A stretch of DNA of 64,000 bases from NCBI RefSeq assembly GCF_011065895.1, contig NZ_JAALCR010000029.1:1-64000 (forward strand). The letters run 5' to 3'. Within the stretch, counting starts at the first letter, position 1; the number at the start of each line of letters is the position of its first letter. A program made the translations under genes and the position numbers. Below are positions 46,720 to 54,802 of the stretch, piece by piece. Source of the stretch: Paludisphaera rhizosphaerae (GTDB lineage Bacteria > Planctomycetota > Planctomycetia > Isosphaerales > Isosphaeraceae). Under the pieces are notes generated by a model, which had not been told where the DNA came from, searched no databases, and saw only the letters and a list, made by a program, of their open reading frames with translations.

Positions 46720-47802
46720 TCAGAAGCCCGGCGACGGGGTCTCCGTCAGGTAGAAGAAGCCGATGCCGAGCATGGCATAGACGCCGATCAGCATGAGCCC
46801 GTCGAGCCAACTGGACTCGCCGTCGTCGATCAAGGGCCGGGTGACGAGAACGGCGAGGAAGACGGCGACGACCTCGAACCGCCCGAAGACGAGATCCATC
46901 GGCTTGCCGAGGAAGGCCCCGTAGAACACCAGCACCGGCGCGACCAGCAGGGCCACCTGGATGCTCGACCCGACCGTCACCCCCAGGGAAAGATCCATCT
47001 TCCCCATCCGGGCGAACCCCACGGCGCAGGAGGTTTCCGAAACGTTGCCCGCCAACGCGAGAAGGAAGACTCCGGAGAAAACGGGCGTCAGTCCCAGTGC
47101 CGCCGAAGCGGGCTCGATCGCGTCCGTGAGGATCTCGCTGACGACGGCGAGAACGATCGTCGACCCAGCGAGAATCGCCAGCGCCTTGCCGCGGCTCCAG
47201 CGGCTCTCCTGCTTGGGTTGGTCGGTCAGCTCGACGACCTGGGCTTCGACCGCCTGCTTACCGGCGGCGGGACGGCTGGAGACGACCGTGAAGACCAGGC
47301 TCGCCAGGTAGATCAAGAACAGGACGCCCGCGACCTCGACGCTGATCGCCCGGCTGAAGGAGGTCGAAGTATGGTTGAACACGGCCGGGATGATGAGGCC
47401 GGCCGCCGTCAGCGTCAGGAGCGCCGAGCCAGTCCCCGCCACACGGCGGTTGAACCGCTGCGTCCCGTTCCGGAGCCCGCCGAGGAACATCGAGAGCCCC
47501 AGGGCCAGCAGCAGGTTGCCCAGGATCGACCCCACCAACGATGATTTCACCACGTCGACGAGCCCGCGCCGCAGGGCCGAGGCGCCGATGATGATCTCCG
47601 GGGCGTTGCCGAGCGAGGCGCTCAGCAGGCCGCCCCAGGTTGAACCCAGGTCGGAGGCGAGGGAGTCGGTCGAATCCTGGCTCAATCGAGAGAGCGGGAT
47701 GAGCGCCAGGGCCGAGCAGCCGAAGACCAGGATGGGATGAGCCCCGACCGCATACAGCGCCAGGGCCGCCGGGACGAACGCCAGGAGAAAGTCGAGCCGC
47801 AT
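46720..47802 (-). CDS. Ca2+/H+ exchanger-like (Cax-type) membrane protein
   Basis: 360 residues with about 11 hydrophobic segments and two alpha repeats. The first repeat is canonical (GNAPEIIIGASALR...VKSSLVGSILGNLLLALG). In the second, the usual GNAAEH-type site reads GNVSETSCAVGF, followed by KMDLSLGVTVGSSIQVAL: the Glu is kept, the His is missing. Cax proteins export Ca2+ or other divalent cations in exchange for protons. The altered second site may change ion preference. The gene closes the operon-like series that starts with the P-type ATPases. Confidence 0.85.
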   Translation of the reverse strand: MRLDFLLAFVPAALALYAVGAHPILVFGCSALALIPLSRLSQDSTDSLASDLGSTWGGLLSASLGNAPEIIIGASALRRGLVDVVKSSLVGSILGNLLLALGLSMFLGGLRNGTQRFNRRVAGTGSALLTLTAAGLIIPAVFNHTSTSFSRAISVEVAGVLFLIYLASLVFTVVSSRPAAGKQAVEAQVVELTDQPKQESRWSRGKALAILAGSTIVLAVVSEILTDAIEPASAALGLTPVFSGVFLLALAGNVSETSCAVGFARMGKMDLSLGVTVGSSIQVALLVAPVLVFYGAFLGKPMDLVFGRFEVVAVFLAVLVTRPLIDDGESSWLDGLMLIGVYAMLGIGFFYLTETPSPGF

Positions 47803-47889
47803 GCGACGATCCTTCGTCTCCGGAAGCAGTTCCTGGAGGGGGATGCACGGCGGGCCGGGAGAGGTCCGGCCGCCCAGAGGCCGGCCCGA

Positions 47890-48057
47890 TCAGAGAACTC
47901 GAAGGGCCCTTCTCGACAGCCATTTGACCACGAACCTTGGCCCCGAGTAATAGAGGCCGGCGAAGAGGGCTAACGCCGCGACCAGAGCCATCAAGGCCAG
48001 GGCGAAGCTCAGGCCGACCACGACCCCGGCGAGCGGGGAGGCGAGAATCAATTCCAT
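47890..48057 (-). CDS. Small single-helix membrane protein
   Basis: 55 residues, read directly from the sequence. The first part is a long hydrophobic helix (GVVVGLSFALALMALVAALA, continuing to residue 37), followed by a basic tail (KWLSRRALRVL). The helix runs GV-x-G...SFALALMALVAALA with small residues. It sits in the minus-strand operon, 39 bases after the upstream gene and 87 bases before the exchanger-like gene. No family is recognised. Confidence 0.55.
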   Translation of the reverse strand: MELILASPLAGVVVGLSFALALMALVAALALFAGLYYSGPRFVVKWLSRRALRVL

Positions 48058-48096
48058 GCGCGGGCTCCTTTCGACGAAAGGTTCGGTTCGACGCAG

Positions 48097-48429
48097 TCAC
48101 TTCTCAAGGGGATAACGGCGGTCGAGGTCGTCCAGGAATCGGGCGACTTGCCGCACGCTCTGACGATGCAACCGGGGAAAGCGCTTCACGAAGCCGTCCT
48201 CGACGCGGCGAAAGGCCGAGGGCCAGAGGACCAGACCGCCAAGGATCAGGAAAGGCGAGCCGACCGGGCCGGGGAGCAGGATCCCGCCGATCCCAGCCAC
48301 GATCAGGAGAACGCCGACCTCCTTCGGAAGCCCCTCGATCCTTTGCAACTGCTGGGCCTCGAATGCCTGGTTTTCGGCGGAATCCTCGTCACCAGAACTC
48401 ACGCCGGTCGCGGGCGGGGCCGTGCTCAT
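48097..48429 (-). CDS. Small PGPGW-like membrane protein (copy 1)
   Basis: 110 residues. Two hydrophobic stretches surround the motif ILLPGPVGSPFLILGGLVLWP at about residues 47-70, which resembles the 'putative transmembrane PGPGW' family. A C-terminal amphipathic part holds RQVARFLDDLDRRYP. It is clearly paralogous to the upstream 105-residue protein (shared LPKE-x-GV, LP...G-x-P, GG-x-VLWP, RFP, LDDL-x-RR-x-P). The gene begins 24 bases after the copy-2 stop, so the pair is probably co-translated. Confidence 0.75.
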   Translation of the reverse strand: MSTAPPATGVSSGDEDSAENQAFEAQQLQRIEGLPKEVGVLLIVAGIGGILLPGPVGSPFLILGGLVLWPSAFRRVEDGFVKRFPRLHRQSVRQVARFLDDLDRRYPLEK

Positions 48430-48453
48430 TCGCTCGCCTTTCCGTTGGCCGCG

Positions 48454-48771
48454 TCAGGCGCGGGTCGAGTCGGGGAATCGCCGCTCCAGGTCGTCGAGGT
48501 AACGGCCGATCTGGCGCATCCCCTCGCGGTACGCGGTAGGGAAACGGCGGGCCGCCCAGGTTTCGACCCTGCCGAACGTCCTGGGCCAGAGGACCATCCC
48601 ACCCGCGACGAGCGCGGGGAGCCCCGCCATCGCCGGCAGGATGAAACCGATCGCCCCGACCGAGACGAGCATGACGCCCGCCTCCTTCGGCAGTTCGGCG
48701 ATCCGCGAGGGCGTCGTCCCCGTTGCGGGAGTTGGAGCGTTGGAAGCCTTCTCGGTCGGATTCGTCCTCAC
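48454..48771 (-). CDS. Small PGPGW-like membrane protein (copy 2)
   Basis: 105 residues from a GTG start that overlaps the stop of the upstream ATPase-like gene by four bases, a sign of translational coupling. A disordered Thr/Pro-rich start leads to a membrane segment LPKEAGVMLVSVGAIGFILP and AGLPALVAGGMVLWP, then a charged tail with RQIGRYLDDLERRFP. It is paralogous to the downstream 110-residue protein. Function is unknown. Confidence 0.75.
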   Translation of the reverse strand: MRTNPTEKASNAPTPATGTTPSRIAELPKEAGVMLVSVGAIGFILPAMAGLPALVAGGMVLWPRTFGRVETWAARRFPTAYREGMRQIGRYLDDLERRFPDSTRA

Positions 48772-51101
48772 GCGATCACCTCCCCGGTCGATCCCGCCGC
48801 GCGGCGGTACAGTTGCAGCGTCCCCAGGTTGTTCACCACGACCACGGCCAGCGAGGTCACCCCGAAGAACATCGCCCCGGCGACGCACATCACGCCGGGA
48901 ACCAGAACGAAACGCCGGGCCGATCGACCCGCTTCCTCCTGGGACCGAGCGGTCGAAAGCGCTTCGGCCAGGAGCCCGAGTTCGGGCCGCATCAGAACGG
49001 CCGACGCGGGGCTGTGGTCCGATGCGACCTCGCCGCTGATGCAAACGGCGGCGAAGGCGGATCGCGCGGCGGTTTCCTCGGCCGTGCAATCGCCGACGAA
49101 CATCGGTCGACCTCGCGTCCGGAGGTCCTGCATGAGCCTGGCCTTGTCGGCGGAAGTCAGCCCTCCCAGCGTCGCGTCGACGCCGAGCGCCCGGCCCATT
49201 CGCTCTGCCTCGGCGGTGGGTCGGGACGAAATGAAGGCGACGGGAATTCTCAATCGCCGACGCAGCCGGGCGACCGCACCGGCCGCCGCAGGCGCGTCCG
49301 ATCGCTCGAAGGCAATCGAGCCCGCGTCGCGACCGTCGATTTCGACGGTCAGGCGACCAACGCCGGGTTCGCCCTGGTCGCGGACGACGACCCGGTGCTT
49401 GCCATGCGCAACCGTCACGCCGTCGTCGAAGCCGAGCGGAGCCAGGTCGAGCAGGAAGCCCCCCCTGCTCCGACAGGCGTCCTCCAGGGCCGTCGAGCGG
49501 TCGTCGGCCATGTGCCGGAACGCGGCGGCGGCATATCGAAGGACGAGTTCCTGGGGAAGCTCCGACTGGACCGAGGCCACGCGGACGCCTGGACGGTGCA
49601 GTTCCGGGAAGTCGTCGAGAACCAGGCGGTCGATTCCAGCCAGCCGGCCGAAAGCATCGGGCGACCGGACGACCACGCCGATCCTCGCGCAGGCCGCCGC
49701 GTTGCGCAACGACTCCAGCGGGCCCACCATGCCCGGTCCGGTCGCGTAGTCGGGTCGGAGGACGGCCGTCGCGACGTCGAGTCCGCCCGACATCAGGCCC
49801 ACCCCGGCCGCCACGATGGTCGGCCCCACGGCGCGCTCTGCGAACGCCTCGGCGTCGCGCGGGGTGGCCCTGTCCGGCGCGAAGTTCGTCGCCCCGACCA
49901 GCGCTCGGCCCACGGCCGCCGCCCGAGCATCGGCCGACGGCCGGGAGACCTCCAGGGCCAGCGTCCCATGCAAGACGCGTCCCCCCGCCAGCAGTTCGTC
50001 GCCGGCGTCGACCCGCGAGGCTCCTCGCAGGCCTCGGACGGCGCACTGATCGACGAGCCCGCGACCGCTCGCCACTCGACCGTCGGCGGGCACTGCGTCG
50101 CCGGGGCCGAGTCGGACAAGGTCTCCTGGGAGGAGGCGGTCCGGAGACTCGAACGCCGTTCCCGACCCGCGGTCCACCTGGACGACGGAAGGCATCGGCA
50201 GACATTCCGCCAGCAGCCGCCGACGCCCAGCCGAGAGATCGACCCGCAGCCGATCCTGCCAGTATTTGAACGACCAGGCCATGAGCGCCGAGGCCAGGAA
50301 ATTACCGGTCGCGAGCGTCCCCCCGACGATGACCGTGTAGAGCACGGGGAGGCCGGCCCTGCGTTCCTGGACCTGCACGACCGCCTGGCGGAACGTCTTC
50401 AGGTTCCCCCCGACCAGGATCGTCGCGCAGACGACGCCAAGTCCGGGCGCGGCGAGGTCCGCCGCAGCGCCGACGGCCAGATTCGCATTCGACAGCGCGA
50501 ACGAAGCGCGAGGCGGCGGCGGCGATTCGCGGTCCCACCAGCCGGCGGCGTCCAGCGACTCCTCGACGACCTCGATCATTCGCTCCACCTTCGCGCCGCC
50601 TCGGACGTTGAGCGTCCCCGTCCTTCCCTCGACGCAAACGTGCTTCACGCCCGGCTCGGCGGCGACCCGGCGCTGGCATTCGCGCGCCGCCAGTCGGTCC
50701 TCCTTGAGCCTCGGGTGCCTCAGGCGGAGCAACCCCGGCTGGTCGATCAGTACCTCGCAAGTGGATGCCCGGCCGTCGTTGCGATGGATCGTACACGAGG
50801 ACGCCCAGGCCCTCGGCAGCCTCGGACGGTTCGAGGGCTCGGAGCGCAACGCCCCGGAGAGTCTGGTCAGCACGTCTCGACGATCCGCCGAGCGTTGAGG
50901 TCGAACGTATGCGACCCCCGCAGCGCGGTCGATGCGGATCGAGGCGACTTCCGCGAGGGTGAGGACTCGCTCCAGGAGCCGTCGAACCGAGGCGTCGGCC
51001 CTCGGTCCCAGGGTCCTCGGCGCGCGAATCTCCACCTCGTCCCCCGCCAGGAGGATCTGGGGGGCGTCGCCGGCTCGGCTCGCCTGATGTGCGTGGGGCA
51101 T
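48768..51101 (-). CDS. Catalytically degenerate P-type ATPase-like protein with HMA-like N-terminal domains
   Basis: 777 residues with the full outline of a heavy-metal P-type ATPase: two HMA-like N-terminal regions (about 15-85 and 110-185), membrane helices, actuator region, P/N domains and final helices. Every catalytic signature is altered: the actuator TGE is RGL (356-358), the phosphorylation DKTGT is DDFPE (496 onward), and the hinge GDGxND is GDCTAE (670 onward). The CPx membrane motif is replaced by YATGPGMVGP. The hydrolytic cycle cannot run in this form, so a structural, scaffolding or regulatory role is likely. An R-x8-S-V segment begins at Arg29, paralleling the R-x8-S-L of the intact ATPase downstream in sequence coordinates. 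Confidence 0.85.
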   Translation of the reverse strand: MPHAHQASRAGDAPQILLAGDEVEIRAPRTLGPRADASVRRLLERVLTLAEVASIRIDRAAGVAYVRPQRSADRRDVLTRLSGALRSEPSNRPRLPRAWASSCTIHRNDGRASTCEVLIDQPGLLRLRHPRLKEDRLAARECQRRVAAEPGVKHVCVEGRTGTLNVRGGAKVERMIEVVEESLDAAGWWDRESPPPPRASFALSNANLAVGAAADLAAPGLGVVCATILVGGNLKTFRQAVVQVQERRAGLPVLYTVIVGGTLATGNFLASALMAWSFKYWQDRLRVDLSAGRRRLLAECLPMPSVVQVDRGSGTAFESPDRLLPGDLVRLGPGDAVPADGRVASGRGLVDQCAVRGLRGASRVDAGDELLAGGRVLHGTLALEVSRPSADARAAAVGRALVGATNFAPDRATPRDAEAFAERAVGPTIVAAGVGLMSGGLDVATAVLRPDYATGPGMVGPLESLRNAAACARIGVVVRSPDAFGRLAGIDRLVLDDFPELHRPGVRVASVQSELPQELVLRYAAAAFRHMADDRSTALEDACRSRGGFLLDLAPLGFDDGVTVAHGKHRVVVRDQGEPGVGRLTVEIDGRDAGSIAFERSDAPAAAGAVARLRRRLRIPVAFISSRPTAEAERMGRALGVDATLGGLTSADKARLMQDLRTRGRPMFVGDCTAEETAARSAFAAVCISGEVASDHSPASAVLMRPELGLLAEALSTARSQEEAGRSARRFVLVPGVMCVAGAMFFGVTSLAVVVVNNLGTLQLYRRAAGSTGEVIA

Positions 51102-51111
51102 CGGGCCTCGC

Positions 51112-51309
51112 TCAGGAAGGGGGCGAGTAAGGCTTGAGCTCGCCGCTGGCGACCATTCCTTCCAGGACCTGCGCGATCTTGCTCTCTTCCTTGTCGAACA
51201 CGTTGAAAACCTCGCGCAGGCGGCTGCGTTCGCGAGACAGCTCGAAGCCGAGCCACCCCGCGATCAGGAGGCCGACGACGGCGGGAAGCAGTGGGATCTC
51301 TTCGTCCAC
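51112..51309 (-). CDS. Small single-helix membrane protein
   Basis: 65 residues from a GTG at 51309, supported by an AGGGAG eight bases upstream; a GTG six codons earlier lacks such a site. An N-terminal membrane helix (LLPAVVGLLIAGWLGFEL) is followed by a charged helix (SRERSRLREVFNVFDKEESK) and a short tail. It ends 10 bases before the start of the degenerate ATPase-like gene. Small accessory proteins often accompany P-type ATPases, which makes a subunit role conceivable. No family recognised. Confidence 0.65.
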   Translation of the reverse strand: MDEEIPLLPAVVGLLIAGWLGFELSRERSRLREVFNVFDKEESKIAQVLEGMVASGELKPYSPPS

Positions 51310-51338
51310 GGTGCAGCTCCCTTTCACTTCAGGTCGGA

Positions 51339-51872
51339 TCAGACGAGCTCGATCGAGGCGGCCGACGCCTCGCGCAGGATCTTCACGGCGCCGGAGAAGC
51401 CCTCGCGGTGCAGCTCTCCGCGAACAGCCTTGTCGAGCCGTTCGGCCGTTCGATTCATGTTCACGAACCGGAGGAACTCCTGCAGACGCGCCATCGCGTG
51501 CTCGCCGCTGCGGAACTTGCCCAGGTGGATCCGGAAGCCTCGGAAACGTCCGGCCCCCCCCTGCCCGCCGGCCAGAAGGTCGTAAACCAGCAGCGTCGGG
51601 TCGTGACCGATCAGGGTCGGCTCGCGCCGGAGCACCTCCACCGACTGGTCGGGGGTCAGGATGTAGAGGGAGTCCTGGCGCTGGAATTCGTAGAGGACCG
51701 GCAGATGCTTGCGCACGATCTCCGACACCGGCCGATTCCAGCCGGTGTCGATGAGGAACATATCGAACCTCTTGATCGTCGGGTCGATCGCCGCGGCGGG
51801 CGTCGCGGTCCGGAGGTTGAGCGAAGACGCCGGGGCCTCATGCGTCTTGGAATGGGCAGCTTTTCGAGGCAT
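51339..51872 (-). CDS. Unknown soluble protein in the P-type ATPase cluster
   Basis: 177 residues. A Lys/Ala-rich start leads to a compact core with KRFDMFLIDTGWNRPVSE, VLYEFQRQDSLYIL and TLLVYDLLAGGQGGAG, mixed alpha/beta in pattern. There is no signal peptide or membrane segment. I do not recognise the family. It is preceded by the 103-residue gene (25 bases) and followed by the 65-residue membrane protein (29 bases), clearly within the same transcript as the two ATPases. Confidence 0.7.
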   Translation of the reverse strand: MPRKAAHSKTHEAPASSLNLRTATPAAAIDPTIKRFDMFLIDTGWNRPVSEIVRKHLPVLYEFQRQDSLYILTPDQSVEVLRREPTLIGHDPTLLVYDLLAGGQGGAGRFRGFRIHLGKFRSGEHAMARLQEFLRFVNMNRTAERLDKAVRGELHREGFSGAVKILREASAASIELV

Positions 51873-51897
51873 GCGAGGTCTCCCGGGAGCCGTCTCT

Positions 51898-52209
51898 TCA
51901 GAGCCCGAGGTCCGTCACGATCGAGTCGATGAAGCCTACGGCTTTGGCCCGATGCCGCTGGGTCGCCATGGCCTTGGCGGCCAGCGACAACTCGGCCACG
52001 ACCTGCATCTCCTCACGGCCGAAGTTCACGACGAAGGCCAGGAGAGGGGCCTTGATCGTGAACTGAGGCAGGTGGGGATGCCACTGGAACTCGGTCGGCA
52101 TCGGGATCTCGCCGCGACGACGCTCGTACTCCCCGCTGATCGCGGAGCGAGCCGCCTCGTCAAGCGGCCGCTGAAGACGCCTTGTGTACAGCGTTTCTTT
52201 CCATCGCAT
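51898..52209 (-). CDS. Unknown small protein overlapping the intact ATPase gene
   Basis: 103 residues; its ATG at 52209 lies 50 bases inside the 3' end of the intact P-type ATPase gene, in another frame. A start at Met37 would remove the overlap but shorten the protein to 67 residues. Visible core: PTEFQWHPHLPQFTIKAPLLAF, VVNFGREEMQVVAELSL and KAVGFIDSIV, a small alpha/beta unit. Partial resemblance to the PHA-granule-region family was considered but is weak. Function unknown. Confidence 0.6.
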   Translation of the reverse strand: MRWKETLYTRRLQRPLDEAARSAISGEYERRRGEIPMPTEFQWHPHLPQFTIKAPLLAFVVNFGREEMQVVAELSLAAKAMATQRHRAKAVGFIDSIVTDLGL

Positions 52210-54691
52210 GGCTGTGGGTCAACTCCAGCCGATACCGGCGCTCGGCCTCGATCTTGGCCGCTTTCCGCAGGGGCATCACGCCGTTGGCCAGCGCGGCCAG
52301 GGCGGCGACGTTGTTGGTGACGACGGAGGCCATGATCCCGAAGCCCATCGTGAACACGCCCGCGATGCAGGCTATGTTCGGCGCCAGGATCATCGACCAG
52401 CTCCGCTTGACGTTCCGGTCCAGGTCGCGGGCCACGTCGCGGAGGTCGCAGAGTTTCGCGAGGCCCTCCTCCAGGAAGACGATGTGGGCCGTGTCGGTGG
52501 CGATCGACGAAGCCCCCCGCAGCGAGATCGACACGTTGGCCTTCTTCAGGGCGATCGAATCGTTGATGCCGTCGCCCACGAAGCAGACCTTCTTCCCTTC
52601 CTTCTGCAGCCTCTCGACGTAGTCGGCCTTGTCGGCGGGGAGCACCTGAGCGAAGTAGCGGTCCATCCCCAGCGACTCGGCCAGTTTTTTCGTCGGAGCC
52701 TCGTGGTCGCCGGAGATGATCGCGATGTGCTTGATCCCGCGCTCTCGCAGACCGGCGATGATCGACTTGACCTCGGGCCGGACGGAAGCCTGCAACTCGA
52801 TCGCCCCGCCGAGATGGTCGTCGACGCCGACCATGACCATGGTATAACCCTCGCGATGGGCCTCGTCGAGGGCCTGCTTGACTTCGGGGGTCAGCTCGAT
52901 CCCCTCGGTCTCCAGGAACCGTTTCGAGCCCACGCGGACCGTCCGACCGTCGATGTGGACCGTGATCCCGTAGCCCACCTTGTACTGGGTCTCGTCCGTC
53001 TCCGGCAGGGAGAGGCCGACCTCCTTGGCCTTGTGCAGGATGGCCAGGGCGATCGGATGGTGGAACTTCTTCTCAGCCGCGGCCGCGTATCCCAGGATCT
53101 GATCGGCGTCGAAGCCCTTCGAGGCAATGACTCGGCCGACCTCCGGGCGTTCGCGGGTCAGCGTGCCGGTCTTGTCGAAGAGGACCGTGTCGACCTCGTT
53201 CATCAACTCGAGGGCCCGGCCGTCCTTGACGAGGATCCCCTTGTTGGCGCACAAGGTCAGCGAGCTGAGCATCGCCAGCGGGGCCGCCATCCGGATGCCC
53301 GTGCCGAAGTCGCTGTTGAGGACGGCCACCGCGCCGGCGGGGCCCATCGCGGCCATCCCCACCGACCCGATGGCGAGCGTTGGGATCACCGCCTTGTCGG
53401 CCAGCCGTTCGCCCTTGTGCTGGGAGGAGAGCTTGTAGCCGGCCGTGTCGTTGAGGATCTGCGAGATCTTCGCCGAGGCCGTCTCGCTCCCCGAGGTCTC
53501 GACCGACACGAAGACCTTGCCCGCGACCATGATCGTCGAGGCGAAGACCCGGTCGCCGACCCCTTTCTCGGCGGGCGTCGACTCGCCCGTCAGCGCGTGC
53601 TGGTCGATCATCGCCATCCCCTCGACGACGTGGCCGTCGACGGGGACCACCTCGCCGGTGTTGACGACGATCGTATCGCCCTGCTGGAGCTTGTCGACCG
53701 AGACCTGGACCTCGACGCCGTCGCGGATCATCCAGGCGTATCTCGGCTGCTTGCCGAAGGCGTTGAGCAGCATCTTCTTCGAGTCGTCCTGCGTCCGTTT
53801 GACCAGCACCCTGCCGAAGCTGAGGCACCAGCAGAGGACCGCCCCGGGGAAGATCGACATCGTTCCCAAACAGCCGACCACGACGATCGCGTCCAGGACG
53901 TCCACCCCTAGCCGCTTCTCCTCGAAGAGGACGCTCTTCGCCTCCTTGAACGTCGGGATCGAGGTGTAAGCGAACAACCCGGCCGCCACCGGGAGGAGCG
54001 GCGGGAAGGCGAACTGGGCCACGGCCGCGAAGGGGACCGAGGCCGTGCAGAGCGGCAGGTGGAGGTCCAGCTTGTCCAGCTTCTCGGGATGCTCGGCGTT
54101 GTCGAGCGCGGTCGAGACGATCTCGATCACCTGATCGCGGGTGAGCTGGGCCGGGTCGTAGTCGACCTGGACGAAGCACCGGATCGAGCCCGTGGAGTAC
54201 TTCTCGATCCCCAGGATGCTCATCAGCTCGCGCTCGATCGCCTGGCAGAGGTCGTTCTTGCGATAGAGCACTCGGTTGCGGAGGCGGATTCGACCCGGAC
54301 GATCAACCTGGATCTCCCAGGAGCCGCTCGCCGGAGCAGCCGTCGTCGCCGGAGCATCGACCCGGACGTGGCGAATCGAGCCGTCCCGCGCGTGGGAAAC
54401 CAGGCGCTGAGGCGGGGCTGACTGCGCAGGAGCCTCGGGATCAGCCCGCCGAAGGGCGGCCGAGATCCGGGCGACGACCGCCTGAACGGTCCAGGACTTC
54501 GGGCAGAAGCGAACCTCGGCGGCGGGGGAGTCGCCGGGAATGAAGGCGACCTCGGTGACTTCCGGAGCTTGCATCACCCGATCGAGAAACCGCCGGCAAA
54601 GAGAGCCGTCGGGATCGCCGAAAAGGGTCCGACTCGAGAGCCGTACCACGCCCCCGGTTGGGAACGTGACGGCCAGATCCAGGCTGCTCAT
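52160..54691 (-). CDS. HMA-type P-type ATPase, intact; P1B-6-like
   Basis: 843 residues. Two HMA-like domains lead (about 5-82 and 125-200), each opening with a G-x-x-(V/I)RL element. Catalytic motifs are complete: TGES (368-371), DKTGT with Asp506, and GDGIND around 706. The ion-pathway motif is not CPx: the segment reads FGTGIRMAAPLA, so copper or zinc transport of the usual P1B type is unlikely. An R-x8-S-L motif spans Arg21 to Leu31; from memory, this type of motif marks FezB/FezC of ferrosome clusters, whose P1B-6 ATPases load iron. Metal specificity is not proven here. The gene starts 111 bases after the 118-residue small-protein gene. Confidence 0.85.
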   Translation of the reverse strand: MSSLDLAVTFPTGGVVRLSSRTLFGDPDGSLCRRFLDRVMQAPEVTEVAFIPGDSPAAEVRFCPKSWTVQAVVARISAALRRADPEAPAQSAPPQRLVSHARDGSIRHVRVDAPATTAAPASGSWEIQVDRPGRIRLRNRVLYRKNDLCQAIERELMSILGIEKYSTGSIRCFVQVDYDPAQLTRDQVIEIVSTALDNAEHPEKLDKLDLHLPLCTASVPFAAVAQFAFPPLLPVAAGLFAYTSIPTFKEAKSVLFEEKRLGVDVLDAIVVVGCLGTMSIFPGAVLCWCLSFGRVLVKRTQDDSKKMLLNAFGKQPRYAWMIRDGVEVQVSVDKLQQGDTIVVNTGEVVPVDGHVVEGMAMIDQHALTGESTPAEKGVGDRVFASTIMVAGKVFVSVETSGSETASAKISQILNDTAGYKLSSQHKGERLADKAVIPTLAIGSVGMAAMGPAGAVAVLNSDFGTGIRMAAPLAMLSSLTLCANKGILVKDGRALELMNEVDTVLFDKTGTLTRERPEVGRVIASKGFDADQILGYAAAAEKKFHHPIALAILHKAKEVGLSLPETDETQYKVGYGITVHIDGRTVRVGSKRFLETEGIELTPEVKQALDEAHREGYTMVMVGVDDHLGGAIELQASVRPEVKSIIAGLRERGIKHIAIISGDHEAPTKKLAESLGMDRYFAQVLPADKADYVERLQKEGKKVCFVGDGINDSIALKKANVSISLRGASSIATDTAHIVFLEEGLAKLCDLRDVARDLDRNVKRSWSMILAPNIACIAGVFTMGFGIMASVVTNNVAALAALANGVMPLRKAAKIEAERRYRLELTHSHAMERNAVHKASSAAA

Positions 54692-54802
54692 CGATTGTGG
54701 GCCTCGAGCGTCGGTGATCGGAGTAGTCCGGCGTCGGGGGAGAGGGAGCCGACGACGACGATTCGGAAGGGCGTTTGCAATCGAAGGGCGAAGTCGCCCG
54801 CG

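Noticed and set aside
48723-51137. An 804-codon plus-strand open frame opposite the dead ATPase
   Set aside because: Considered as an alternative to the degenerate ATPase. The minus-strand protein keeps the ATPase architecture, HMA-like domains and coupled neighbours; the plus-strand frame is Arg-rich and motif-free.
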